Shown here piece by piece: positions 21,663 through 32,800 of a stretch of 64,000 nucleotides of DNA (positions within the stretch are counted from its first letter, which is position 1; the number at the start of each line of letters is the position of its first letter). Below the pieces are notes generated by a model. That model worked only from the letters and a program-made list of their open reading frames with translations, ran no database searches and was not told the DNA's origin. The DNA is from Saccopteryx bilineata (taxonomy: Eukaryota > Chordata > Mammalia > Chiroptera > Emballonuridae). A program made the position numbers and the translations under genes. The stretch is taken from contig NC_089493.1 of the NCBI RefSeq assembly GCF_036850765.1, positions 165,227,640 to 165,291,639 of the forward strand, written 5' to 3'.

Positions 21663-21783
21663 TTGCAGGAGAGCTGGTTGATGCCCTCGATGTAGTAGCA
21701 GACACCTCCATTGACACAATAGGACTTGGCTGTCTCGTTGCACTTCCGGGCGTGCCCCGACCAGGATGACAGAGTGGTGCTCA
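21663..21783 (-). CDS. NRG2: NRG2 EGF domain main exon (121 bases)
   Basis: Acceptor CACACCTCCAG ending at 21784; donor TGCAA|GTAAGT with GT at 21662-21661. TG completes a Val begun in the Ig exon, then STTLSSWSGHARKCNETAKS, YCVNGGVCYYIEGINQLSC and AA of a Lys. It carries the first four EGF cysteines (C-x7-C-x5-C, then the Cys before the splice) and the receptor-contacting N-terminal segment. The linker STTLSSWSGHA joins the Ig domain straight to the EGF domain with no long glycosylated spacer exon. If neither alpha nor beta is used, joining to the membrane exon gives Lys-Ser-stop. Confidence 0.98.
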
Positions 21784-22624
21784 CTGGAGGTGTGAGAGAC
21801 ATGTACCAGTGACCCACTGAGCCCACCTCTGGGCCCCAGGAACCACCTCTTTTATGGTGCTTCACTGCTGATCTCAAAGCTTGAAGCTCAGATACTGCAG
21901 GGATGGCTGGGCAGGGACGGTTGGGCCCTCTCAGTCACCGACAAGGCAAAGGGGAGGTCACTGTGAGCTCTGACCATCTGCCCAGCACCACCCTGGGCCC
22001 CTGCTCTGGGCAGACCTCCAAAGGCCAGGAAGGTTTTCCATTTGGGGGGATGGTGAGAGGTTAGCAAAAATTGTTCCCTGTACTGGAATGAGGCCCACCT
22101 CTGCCCCCTCCTGTCTGCCTTCCTGGGGCTCCCCAGCAGGCAGATGAGACACCACATCTTCTGTGGGGAACAAAGTCATAGGGAGGGGACATCACAGCCG
22201 TTTGCACTGCTTGGGCCCCTACAGTGGCTAGAAGGAAGCTACACTTTGGGGGGAAGGGCACCACTTGGACACCGTCCTTGTCTAAGACCTAAGGAGATGT
22301 GGGGAGAACACTAGCTTTCATTTCTTCTCCCTTTGTTGGGGGGGGGGGAGGGACAGGCCTCCCAGGAATGCTGTGAAGGCCACCAGGCCCATCTCCATAA
22401 GCATCCAGGGTCTTCTTGGCGTCTGCCCTCCCAGGTGGCCCCTCCATCCCCACCTAGTTAGCTGATGTCTCTGGAGGAAGCTCTGGGCCTCGGAGAGCAC
22501 AGGCTATAAACCCTGGGCTTCGGGTTGCTGGAGAGGAGACAGGCTGGAGAGAGGGCTGGGAGACAGCTGGGATGTGAGCACTAGGTGAGAGCAAGTCTAG
22601 GATGAAAGGCTGTTAACCCAGACT

Positions 22625-22632
22625 GCGTACAC
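22625..22632 (+). repeat. Left target-site duplication of hAT MITE
   Basis: GCGTACAC, repeated exactly at 23182-23189. Confidence 0.9.
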
Positions 22633-22889
22633 CAGGGGTCCCCAAACTGCGGCCCCCTCAGGCCATTTATCCGGCCCCCACCGCACTTCCAGAAGGGGCA
22701 CCTCTTTCATTGGTGGTCAGTGAGAGGAGCACATTGACCATCTCATTAGCCAAAAGCAGGCCCATAGTTCCCATTGAAATACTGGTCAGTTTGTTGATTT
22801 AAATTTACTTGTTCTTTATTTTAAATATTGTATTTGTTCCCGTTTTGTTTTTTTACTTTATTTATTCTTTTTTTTTTTTTTTTAGAGAG

Positions 22890-22920
<31 letters not shown>

Positions 22921-23181
22921 CAGAGAGAAGGGGGGAGGAGCTGGAAGCATCAACTCCCATATGTGCCTTGACCAGGCAAACCCAGGGTTTTGAACCGGCG
23001 ACCTCAGCATTTCCAGGTCAACGCTTTATCCACTGCGCCACCACAGGTCAGGCTTTTTACTTTAAAATAAGATATGTGCAGTGTGCATAGGGATTTGTTC
23101 ATAGCTTTTTTATAGTTCGGCCCTCCAACGGTCTGAGGGACAGTGAACTGGCCCCCTGTGTAAAAAGTTTGGGGACCTCTG
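22633..23181 (+). mobile_element. hAT-type MITE (split by a SINE)
   Basis: It starts CAGGGGTCCCCAAACT and ends AGTTTGGGGACCTCTG, terminal inverted repeats of the hAT family. A perfect 8-bp duplication, GCGTACAC, flanks it. A SINE at 22861-23053 was inserted later; without it the element is about 345 bases and has no coding capacity. Inverted ends plus an exact 8-bp duplication mark a real and fairly recent insertion. Confidence 0.92.
22861..23053 (-). mobile_element. tRNA-derived SINE nested in the hAT MITE
   Basis: Minus-strand element: its tRNA-like head (GCCTGACCTGTGGTGGCGCA, GTGGATAAAGCGTTGACCTG) is at 23053 and its CT-rich tail toward 22861. The duplication TTTTTACTTTA flanks it at 22850-22860 and 23054-23064, which proves insertion into the hAT copy. 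Confidence 0.9.
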
Positions 23182-23189
23182 GCGTACAC
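23182..23189 (+). repeat. Right target-site duplication of hAT MITE
   Basis: GCGTACAC, identical to the copy at 22625-22632. Confidence 0.9.
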
Positions 23190-23474
23190 GATTGATAGGC
23201 TTCATTTGATAAATGAAAATTAACTAAAGTTCTGCTTCCCCATAGGATGGCATCCAGAAAGCTGGTTTCAAGTGAAAATTCTTACCTCAAATGTCAGTTC
23301 TCATCTGTAAGCTAACCCCTAGCTGTGCCTCCAGGTTGGGCAGCCTCTGTGCCGGTAAGGACTCACTCTCACCCAGCAGCGAACTCCTGGCTGAGAGGAA
23401 CCATCCTACCTTGGCCAGTCCTGTCTCCTCAGGGGTATTGAGTGTCTATCACCTCCTTTAGTAATGGGGGCCGG

Positions 23475-23511
23475 TAGGAGGAGGAGGAGGACGAGGAGGA
23501 GGAGGACGTGG
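23475..23511. repeat. AGG trinucleotide repeat
   Basis: An AGGAGGAGG run with two ACG-type interruptions. Confidence 0.85.
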
Positions 23512-25713
23512 AGGGCAGGCGCTCGGCGCCCTCAGTGTTTAGACGTGCAGGGAGACAGATGGAGCGTGAGACTGGGAGTGTATACACAGCTTCGCCTCTG
23601 TATATGTCTGAGGAGCTCACTGATAAAACCCAGCGGGCAGGGCCAGCTCCCACCTTCCCCTCCACATTGTGCCTGCTCCTGGTCTGGCATCCTGAGCCCC
23701 ACCCCTGCTGAGGGCTCCAGCCCATGTTCAACTCCACGCCCATCTGGGACCCATATGCTGGCTGGAGAGGAGGCTTCCTAACGGTCTCTGCCCCACTTCT
23801 GGGTCAGTGAGACCCAGGCAACTAAGAAAGGGACAGAGAAGAGAAACAGCTGAGGTGTGACCATGCCTTTGAGTTTTAAAATCCCATTGCCAAAATGACA
23901 CCAGAGGTTGTCCTGCCCTTTGGTTCCACTGCCAAGGGGGAGTGAGGAAAGAGAGCAGGGAAATGCCTGTCCAGAGTCACAGTGTGTGCTGCGACAAGGC
24001 TTCGGAACCTTGATGCCTGGCTGAGCATTCATGCTTGCGTCCAGTCCCTTGTGGAAGGACACATCAGCACCAAGGTCTGACATAGGCACATGAGTACAAA
24101 CCAGATGTGGACCACAGGCCTGGGTCCTCCTGTGGGTCTTGGCTAAGCCAGAGAGATCTTGTCCTGGACCTGCCTGGCCCAGTGTGACTCCCACTATAGT
24201 CATGGTGGCAGAGTCTGCCCATTGCTACGCTGAGTGAGCAGCAGACATCAGTGAGGATGGTGGCAGGGACCATAACTGCACGCTTGGGTCTGTCCACATG
24301 CATGTCTAGGCTCATCAAGGCCTTAGCAGGCAGAAGACAACTCCTGAAGGAAGACTGGGTCCCAGCTGGGATGCACTGGCCTGGGCTGCCAGAACTGTGT
24401 TATTATGGGACTAGTCTGGGGATCTAGAAAGGCAAAAAGGGAGGCCAAAGGGGGGAGCCAGTCTCAGAGGGTGTGAAAGGAAGGGACATAGGCCATTCTA
24501 TCTCAGTAAGAAGTACCTTGAGGCCACCCCCTATAATGGCAGGGCCTTCCCGGGTCATCACAGTGCAGCTCTGCTGGTGGGAAGGCTCATGACAGGGAGA
24601 TTTCCACACCAAAGATGTGCATTCATGCCACCCTAGCACACATGGGCTCTCAAGGCAACACATCTACACTCCCTCATCAGCGGATGTGAATTTCTTCCCT
24701 GTGTGCTCCTGGGTTTGGGGAAGTGAAGATGACACAGGGACTCCAAGCTGCGGAGTCTGGCTACTCTCTTGATGATCCCACTGGGATGGCTCCCAGCCGT
24801 GCCAAACTCAGCTGCCAGTCATCTGTCCAGCCGGTGACTGCATGGCACAAACCTAAGACCTAGAGGGTATCTTTGATTCGCTTCTTCCTTTGTTTCCCCA
24901 GCCGTCTCTCACCAAGGGCTGCCTTTCTAATGCCTCACCAGGCTCCATCTCTGTCCCAAGCCTGCCTCCCCAGCCCTGGTTGCCATGGTGTCTTTTGTGC
25001 ATGACCACAATAGCCAGAAGCCTCACCAGGGCTTCCATGGCCTGCCCTCCAGGTGAAACCAGGCCCAGCCTGGCACCTTGGGACTGGTACAGCCACCCTG
25101 GGCATTCCCAGGGTCTCTTTACCAGGGGATGAAGCAGCTGGTTTCTCCAACTCAGAAGTGGGTTGGACCAAGCAGGTTGTTTTGCTAAAAGCACCACAGA
25201 CTTCTTGCCTATTCCTCCTCATCCCAGCCAACTCAGGATGTCTTCTTGTGAGCTGGCAGAGCTGTGACTGCAAGAAGGTGCACTGTGACTGGGGAAGGAA
25301 CATCGAGTCCACCGGAACAGAGCTACAGGAGGCAAAGAGCCACCACAGTGTCCCTTGAGCAGCCACTGCTCCTTGCCAGCTTTCCCATGCCATCTTCTGG
25401 CCTCCCCACCCCAGTAGCCCTGCCTTCCCTGGGGCCCAGGCGGGCCAAACCAACCCACCTTGGGATGAGTCAGAGGAGGGCAGGCACAGATGCCTGCTGC
25501 CTGCCCTCCACCCCATCTCTAGGGTGTGGTTGCAGCAGATTTTCTGGGTTCCCTGGGAAAACAGGGAGCCTGGGCATGATATCTGGGAAAACATTCCCAG
25601 CAGGCGCCTCTGGTCCCCTTCAGTGGCCCTGGTCAGCTACCCTCATCAAGGCAGGATCTTGCCTGCCACGGACTGAATAGGCGAACAGAAGAGGTGTGGT
25701 GAGGTGTGAGGTG

Positions 25714-25736
25714 GTGTGTGTGTGTGTGTGTGTGTG
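25714..25736. repeat. (GT)n microsatellite
   Basis: About eleven GT units. Confidence 0.9.
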
Positions 25737-26749
25737 GCGATGGTCACTAGGTGTACCGATGTCAGCCTCAACATCAAACTTAGAATCACAGAGGATTCTC
25801 CATGAGCAAGGAGGCGGGGGCTCAGAGATCATGCAGCTGAGCCTCAGATGGGAAAACTCAAGACTAAGGAGGTGGAGTAACTCCTCCTGGGCTGCACCTC
25901 AGAGCTGGGATGAGAGGCAAGCTCTGGATTCCTTCCACCACCCTGCCCTGCTGCTCTCCAGCCAGGCTGAAGGGACAACAATAAGGAGCCACATGGGAAG
26001 TCCTCGGGGCCCAGCCTAAAGCTCTCTGTCTGGTTCTTTAACTCATTAGGTCACGGGCTGCTGAGGGCTGATAGGAGCCAGTGTGTGGGGTGAGTTGTGG
26101 CTTATCGGAGGGATCTCACAAGTCCCCAGCCTTAGGCCCCAAGACCTATGCTGGAAAGAGGGCACACCTGCACACCTGTGGTTCTCTGCTCCTCCTCTGC
26201 TTACAGCACACCTCTGAGGAAGTGCCTTCCGCTTCCCCCCCTAGTTCTGGCAGGCCACACTCAGAGTGCTGTGACTCTCAATACCCCCTCTGCACACTCA
26301 CAGGCCTGGCGATGGTGGCACCTCATGTCCCTGAGCACAGTGGCCAGGTCGAATGGGGGCTTCACCTGAGCAGGAGCAGTCGGAACCCACCTTGTGGTTG
26401 TATGAATAGGCACAGAGACAGCTCTCCCTTTTCCCTGGCGAGCTGGGATGGTGCAAACCCGGGACTGTCTGTGGCCATGACCTCCTCTTCCCAATCCATC
26501 CCCCAAACATGGGAGGAGCCCATTTGCCAGTAGGAGAAGATGAGGCCAGCACACAGTGGGAGAGAGCATCCTGACCCCTGCTCTGAGTTGTCACATCTGG
26601 GGTCAGTTTTACCTCTGGGCATCTCAGTTTTATAAACTAGTAAGTTCCTTCTGTAGGTAGTGTTAAGTTGGGTTCTTGTCAGTTCTAACCAAGAAAGTCT
26701 TGAATAATGAAGTAGGACACTCAAACCCTCAAGTAGACCTGCGTGCTGG

Positions 26750-26765
26750 CCCCCCCCCCCCCCCC
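26750..26765. repeat. C16 homopolymer
   Basis: Sixteen consecutive C bases; the length may be imprecise. Confidence 0.9.
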
Positions 26766-26999
26766 GTGGGCCCATATTCCCAGGCTTGGGACAGGTAGGA
26801 AGGAGGAGGGGCTCAGGTACCCCCACTACAACCATGCCCAGGATGGGGCATATGGGAGACAGTTCGAGGCCTTGGGTCAGGTTCTAAGTCCTTTTATATA
26901 ATATAATATTTTCCAGGTGCCTGCATGAACCAGACACTGTGCTAGGCCCAGAGGCCCCACACCGCCCCTTGGAGTGCATGGCCTCAGTGTTTGTCAAAT

Positions 27000-27140
27000 A
27001 CTTTTATTCTGCAAGCTCTATAATTAGAGAGCTGTTTGACTCGGGGCAGATATTTAACCTCTCTGAGCTTCAGTCTCATAATTTATAAAATGTATCATGG
27101 TCTTGAGTAGGGCTCAAGAAACAATGGGGAGCCCAGCACA
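27000..27140 (+). mobile_element. MIR SINE fragment
   Basis: GGGCAGATATTTAACCTCTC, TGAGCTTCAGTCTCATAATT and GCACAGAGCACACGCTCAGT follow forward MIR order. Confidence 0.75.
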
Positions 27141-27500
27141 GAGCACACGCTCAGTAATTGTAGCTGTGACTGAAACCCCTGGGGAGAAGCATCATCCCGC
27201 TCTCCCCACTTCTGGCTCACAGTTCCACTGGGGAGGTCACACCCACGGGGAAAGCTCAGTATGGGAGCTGAAGAACCATCAAAGCCTAGAATTCAAGAAA
27301 TACACAAGATCAGGGTTGGCCAAAAAGTGGCCCAGGTGTGGGGCTCGGACTGGAAGTGGTCAGGGAGGAAGGCTGCTTGGGAGAGGTGACATGGAAGGAG
27401 TAATAATGATGGGAGGCAAGGGACAGGCTGCAGTTAGGATCGGGAAGATCATTTACACCTTGAAAGCTGGGCTGTGAGACAGTCTGTTCTGTGGCCCCGG

Positions 27501-27523
27501 GTGTGTGTGTGTGTGTGTGTGTG
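27501..27523. repeat. (GT)n microsatellite
   Basis: About eleven GT units. Confidence 0.9.
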
Positions 27524-28684
27524 CATGACTGGATGAAAGTGTCCTCAGAGGCCTCTGCCCTGATTCAGGTGATCAGGGATAAAACCTGGGCCAAGGTTGT
27601 TCCCGAGGTGGGGCTGGAATGGAAAGGACAGGTGTGAGGGAGATTCAGAAAGAAGCCCGCCCAGGATCTGTGAGACCCTGGCCGGGGAGACGAAGAAACA
27701 TGAGGGGCAGGGAGAGCAGGGGTCCCTTACGTTACAGGACAGACTGGGTCTATGCCAGGTTTCCTCTGAGGTTGGGGCCCTGGGCAGCAATGCTGCAAGT
27801 TTTCTATAGCCCAGGCTGGGTTAGAGAGTGCTGCTAGGCTATATGGTAGTAATACAGATGGACAAGGACAGATAGGATTAGATTCTGTGACAGGGGCAGG
27901 ACTGGGAAGAGAACCCAAATAACCTGGGAGCTAAATGGGATGCTAGGTCTGGGGGCATCAGGAGGAGGGAAAAGTTCTGTGGGGTGTGCTAGCGTAGAGG
28001 GGTACGGCCTGAGGATGCCCCCCAGTTGAGGGAAGCAACCAGGGCCACAGAGGACAGCTCAGCAGGAGAAAGCCTCCACGGTCAAGCTGGAGAGAGGATG
28101 CTAAGCATGCTTTGAGCTGATGACCTCATATGTTTTCAAGGGAGAGGATGACATGCGGGGAAGGGGCAGCCATCCCTGAACAGAGGCTGTCCCTGGGGCC
28201 AAGACGCCCGAGCCTCCCACCATGGCCCCTCCCATGATGGCTCCTCCCATCATGGCCCAGTGCAGAGGGCTTGCCAGCACTCAGATGCCCAGCAAAGCAA
28301 CAGGCAGGAGGCAGGCAGTTCACACACACACATCCTGGGCCTGCCTCTCCCCAGAGCCCGGTCCTGGCAGCCCAGTCTCCCATAATTGCCTTCTAAAAAT
28401 ATCCTTCCCCCACCCCCACCTCTTGGTTTCAAAATATTTAGTTTTTAGGGTATTTAAAATGAGAGCTGGCAGCTCTTCCAGGCCCAGATAACAAAGCTAA
28501 ACATTTATGCTTCAACTGCATTTCTCTGAATTGCCCAGATCTCGGGGCTTGATATGGCAGCAGCAGGAGGGAGGGCAGTCAAGTGCAAGACGGATCATGT
28601 GCCGGCCTCCCCAGGGCTGGGGGGCAACTAGCCCACCCCACCAAACCCCTATAGGACCCCTCCCTGTGTTGAGGGACTACCTAC

Positions 28685-28803
28685 CGCTGTTGACGGAGAG
28701 CCGACCTCGGACTGTGTCCTTCCCCAGGATATTCTCAGCCTCGCAGACGTACTCCCCTGCGTCCTCCACCTTCACCTTGTTGAACTGTAGTCGTGAGTTC
28801 TTT
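28685..28803 (-). CDS. NRG2: NRG2 Ig-domain exon 2 (119 bases)
   Basis: Acceptor TCCCTAACCAG ending at 28804; donor AACAGCG|GTAGGT with GT at 28684-28683. A28803 completes Arg, then KNSRLQFNKVKVEDAGEYVC, EAENILGKDTVRGRLSVNS and one base of Val. DAGEYVCEAEN is the classic C2-set Ig F-strand signature; its Cys pairs with the Cys in the previous exon. Neuregulin Ig domains hold the ligand on heparan-sulfate matrix. The Ser in GRLSVNS is Tyr in the human protein as I recall it. Confidence 0.98.
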
Positions 28804-29430
28804 CTGGTTAGGGAGGAAATAAGAGAGGGAGAGGCATGAGCCAGGGCCCAGGCTGCCTGTGGCTCCCCAGCGGTCACCCAGAGGTCACCTCACCCTGCAG
28901 AGCCACAGTGGCTGTGCAGTGTGGATGGGAAGTAGAGTCTGGGTCTGGGTGGAACACTGAGTCCCTGCAGCTGGAAGGAGACCTGGGCACTCAGGGGAAC
29001 ACAGGGCAGGGCTAGTGGCTATCACACATTCTAAATCTGTGACTTTCCACATCCATGTTTTCGGGGCTGGTCCTTATTTGAAGCAATTTTTCTAAGCAAG
29101 GAAAGTGGGGTCCCTTAGGAAGTCACATGGCTACCTCTCTTCTCTTCTTTCAGTGTCCCTCCCCCAGTCCCAGTGTTCTTCCCCTAATGTGAACAGGTCA
29201 GCCTCTGGCTCACCCACTACCTCAGCCTTCCCTTAGAAGTGGCAGCCTGTCACCCTATATGCGACGCTTATTCCCAGATACCTGGGGGCGGGCACAGGGA
29301 CTGTTCTAAGTCTAACAGGTTCCCATGGCAATTGTGCCCAGCCTCCCAATTCTAACCTGTGGCTCTCCCCTAACTTCACATTAGCCCTGTCAGTGAGGGG
29401 CACTCTGGCCCCTCCAAGGGTCTTTCGCTT

Positions 29431-29472
29431 CATTCATTCATTCATTCATTCATTCATTCATTCATTCATTCA
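29431..29472. repeat. (CATT)n tetranucleotide microsatellite
   Basis: About ten CATT units, followed by CAGTGTTTACTGAGTGCCTT. It appears to have grown from the tail of a reversed L2 element. Confidence 0.95.
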
Positions 29473-31655
29473 GTGTTTACTGAGTGCCTTCTGAGTGTCA
29501 GTAGCTTGGACAGCTTAGGGAACAAAGAGATCCTATCCTCGTGGCCTGGCTTGACCCTCATGGCTAATCTGGAGGTGGGCTAGACAGCACAGATGAAAAA
29601 AACTGAATGCTAGCGGGGCATCTGGCAAAGAAAAGGCCGAGATGGACAAGGAACTGGAGTTGGTGAGGACATGGACTATCTCCTACAGCGAGACCCTGGG
29701 GCGAGCCCCTCTCTGGAGGAGTCTGCACCTAGCCCCTGTAGGTTGAGAGATGTGGGCCAGGCCTGGGCAGGGACTCCAGTGCTGTGTGTGACTCCAGGGC
29801 ACCTAGCCCTGGTTCTCCTTCTTTCTGAAGACCCTGCCAAACCTCTCCTTTTTTCCAAGAGCCTCTCTGCACCTGCTCCAGGGTGCCTGGGTTCTGCAGG
29901 GTCCGTTCACACCGCCCACCGCTTGCTCTGCCCCAGTGTTCTCTAGGGGCTGGTCAGAGCTCTGGATAAAGCCTGGGACTCCAGCCTGGCCCCCAGGGGG
30001 AAGCAAGAAGTAGCATGAAAATTTCTTTCTGTGATGTAATCTCCTCTTTTTAGTCCCAATTAAAACACCGGATTTCCAGAATATGTGTAGTGGGCTGGAG
30101 GGGTGGTGGAACAGGAGGTGTGGTAGCACAGCTGCCACTGCCCTGGGCCCAGGAGTTGAGGACAGAGCCAGAAAGGCGATAAGGGAAGGAGGATTGGGCA
30201 GGGGGTGAGCAGAAAGGCTGGGCTGGGGGGAGGAATCAGCTAACTGACCCATATCTCTACTGGGCTATGCTATGGGCACCTGTCTCTTGGACCATTTCTG
30301 TCTCTGGGAGTGGGCCTCTCCTCAGACCTCCTCATTCCAAGGTCCTGCAAAGAAGGGTCCATGAGGTTGTCTAGTTGGTAGGCCCTGTTGCTATGGCAAT
30401 ATCCTTACTGGTGTTACCACAACAGCTGCCTGGCCCTCCCCACCCCCCATGCCAATTGTTTCCTGTTCAAGCCAGTCTGTGTCTCCTTGGCCTGGTGTCT
30501 GCCTACAAACCTCTTCTGTCAATTCAAGTTTGTTTTCTTCATTAAACAGAGACTTGGAGGCCCCTCTGGCTAAGACAGCATCTCTTTCCTGGTTTCAGCC
30601 TAATTAGATTCCACAAAGCCCAGATGTCTCAGGACCAGGCTTCTTTGTTTCCTGGCTATCAGATCTTTCCTGACACTAGAAAAGCAGAATCTGGGATAAC
30701 CTGAGAGTCACAGGGTCAAAGTAAAACGAACCCAGAGCCAGAACTTTCCTGTCACCCACAGCTGAGTTTAAAGGACCTCCCCTTACACAACATCATATGT
30801 AGCAGGACAGGCAGAACTGGGCCCACAGTTACCTGGAGGGATAAAGGTTGAACTGGAAAGAAGGGCTTCCCACACAGGAGTGTGTGAGACCTGGGGAAAG
30901 AGGGACAGGGTTCAGGGAGGGTCCCTCCCGTTAGAGGAACCAGAAAGAGGCAAGGGGACAGAAATGACCCCACATGTACCAGCTGTGTGATGATCTTGCC
31001 TGTTCGAGGGATGTCCACCCCAGACTTGCTTAAGAGCCCCTGGGGTCAGAGGTGAAGGGTGAGGCTCACGGGTCTCCCTGGCCCTGAGGGAGCAGAGGGG
31101 GTGGGGACAGGATGGGGATGACATATTCTGTGTTCTCTTCTCCTTACTCCTGGCCGCCAGGATGAGGACTCTCTCCTACCTCCTGGCAGGCCTGGTGCCC
31201 CCTCGCCATGCTGACCCAGGCCTACTGTGATGGACGCCTCTCCCTTCCTTCCTCAGCCAGTGTTTTTCTGGCAGGGATGAGATCTGGGTGGCCACGTCGT
31301 CTCCCCGCACATTTCCCTCAGCACCTACCTCCCCTGCCTGCCCGAGGGGCCTGTTCCAGCCTGCCCCTCATAAATAAGGGAACACCCGGTTTTGCAGGGG
31401 AGGGCTCTGTGCCCAGGGCTTGGGGGGCCAGTTTTCTCCTGGCACAGGAAGGCTCGGGTGAGACCCCCTCATGTGGTGGCCAGCACTTGCCAGGGAGGTA
31501 GTCACTGCAAGGCCAAGAGCAATATCGAGACAGAGTGGCTGGGGCAGGGGAGTGTGAGGGGGGCCAGAGAGCGAGCTGCAGTGAGGGCAGAAGGAAAGGG
31601 ATGACACCGGAGAGGAGAACCCTGCCCCGCGCTGTCCCCGCCCCCACGCCAGGTA

Positions 31656-31674
31656 GTGTGTGTGTGTGTGTGTG
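31656..31674. repeat. (GT)n microsatellite, short
   Basis: About nine GT units. Confidence 0.85.
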
Positions 31675-32276
31675 GAGGTGGCAGCCCTTTCTGGGCCACC
31701 ATGCAGGAATCAGAAGTTCCCCAGCATGGCCCACTCCTCCACTACATCCACTCCCTGCTGGGACTCAGGGGCAGGACGGGTGGGTCAAGGAAGTTTCAGA
31801 AAGGCAGCAGATAGGATGGAGTCCTGATAGGAAGGGGACAGGGCCACACTTCAGGCTCTTAGGGGTCCCTAACACCCAGGAAAAGACCTGACTAGTCCCT
31901 ATTTCTGGAATGATTGACCTATTTGTCAGATGAAGCTGAGACTTGACCAGGATGCTGTAGTACTCAAAGGCTAGATCAACCCAAAGGGCAACCTGCCCAA
32001 TTCCAGTGTCACCCTGTACCCAAGGGAGGAGAGCTAGTCCCAAGGTTCTCATTAATGCAACACTGAACTAGATCTCCCCTGCCAGGCCATGTAGGGGAGA
32101 AGGTGTGTGTGTGAGGCTCTCTCAAGCTGGGAAGAGAGGCAGTCCCCCACCCCAACAATGCAACGGAACTGTGTTAAAGGCATCATGACAGGAGATAATG
32201 ACAGTTGCCCGGAGGGCTCAGGAAGGTGTCCCAGAATATGACATTTAAGCTGGGCCTGGGAGAACTTTTCCAGGGA

Positions 32277-32278
<2 letters not shown>

Positions 32279-32313
<35 letters not shown>
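32279..32313. repeat. (GT)17 microsatellite
   Basis: An uninterrupted run of 35 bases. Confidence 0.95.
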
Positions 32314-32314
<1 letters not shown>

Positions 32315-32679
32315 CTGCTGCCAGCAGAGGGAACATCCTGGGCCCAAGTCCAGGGTCATGAAAGGAAAGAGCAGCGATCTGGAGCACTGAGGTGCTGGGG
32401 AACAGCAGGGTAGTGACTTAGAGGCCAGGAAGAGAAGAGTCGGAAGGGCCCCAAGGCCTGGGCTGTACCTGGCACACAGCAGGCTCTCAAGATCTGTCAA
32501 GTAAATGAATGAGAGATCGGATATGTGCCCATGTTAGAAAGATCATCATCCCCTGTCAGAGTCATGAGAGTCGGTGACGCTGTAAACTTCTAGAATTGCA
32601 AGCAAAACTGGGTGAATGAGACACATTTTTTTTCTGAAGAAAGGGGGTGGCGGCCTTTACCTAGATTCTACAGTAGCAG

Positions 32680-32800
32680 CTAGACTAGAACCTCTACGAA
32701 GGCCAGGACCACATTAGTTCCATGCCCTGGTGTATCTCCAGCCCCTGGCAGAATGCCTGGCACACAACTGATGCTATGTTAGATACAGAAATGAATTCAC
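32680..32800 (+). mobile_element. L2 LINE 3' end
   Basis: AAGGCCAGGACCACATTAGT, TGTATCTCCAGCCCCTGGCA and GAATGCCTGGCACACAACTG follow the L2 terminal order. Confidence 0.65.

Larger units (their letters stand above)
21784..28684 (-). other. NRG2: NRG2 intron between second Ig exon and EGF exon
   Basis: About 6.9 kb. It holds a hAT MITE (22633-23181) with a nested SINE, an AGG repeat near 23475, TG runs near 25714 and 27501, a C16 run at 26750-26765, and a MIR at about 27000-27140. The stretch 28380-28560 is AT-rich and repeat-free. Confidence 0.85.

Noticed and set aside
21021..21695. 224-codon plus-strand open frame
   Set aside because: Antisense to intron and the EGF exon; no recognisable protein.
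29431..29472. CRISPR-like regular repeat
   Set aside because: It is a simple tetranucleotide run with no spacers, in an animal genome.
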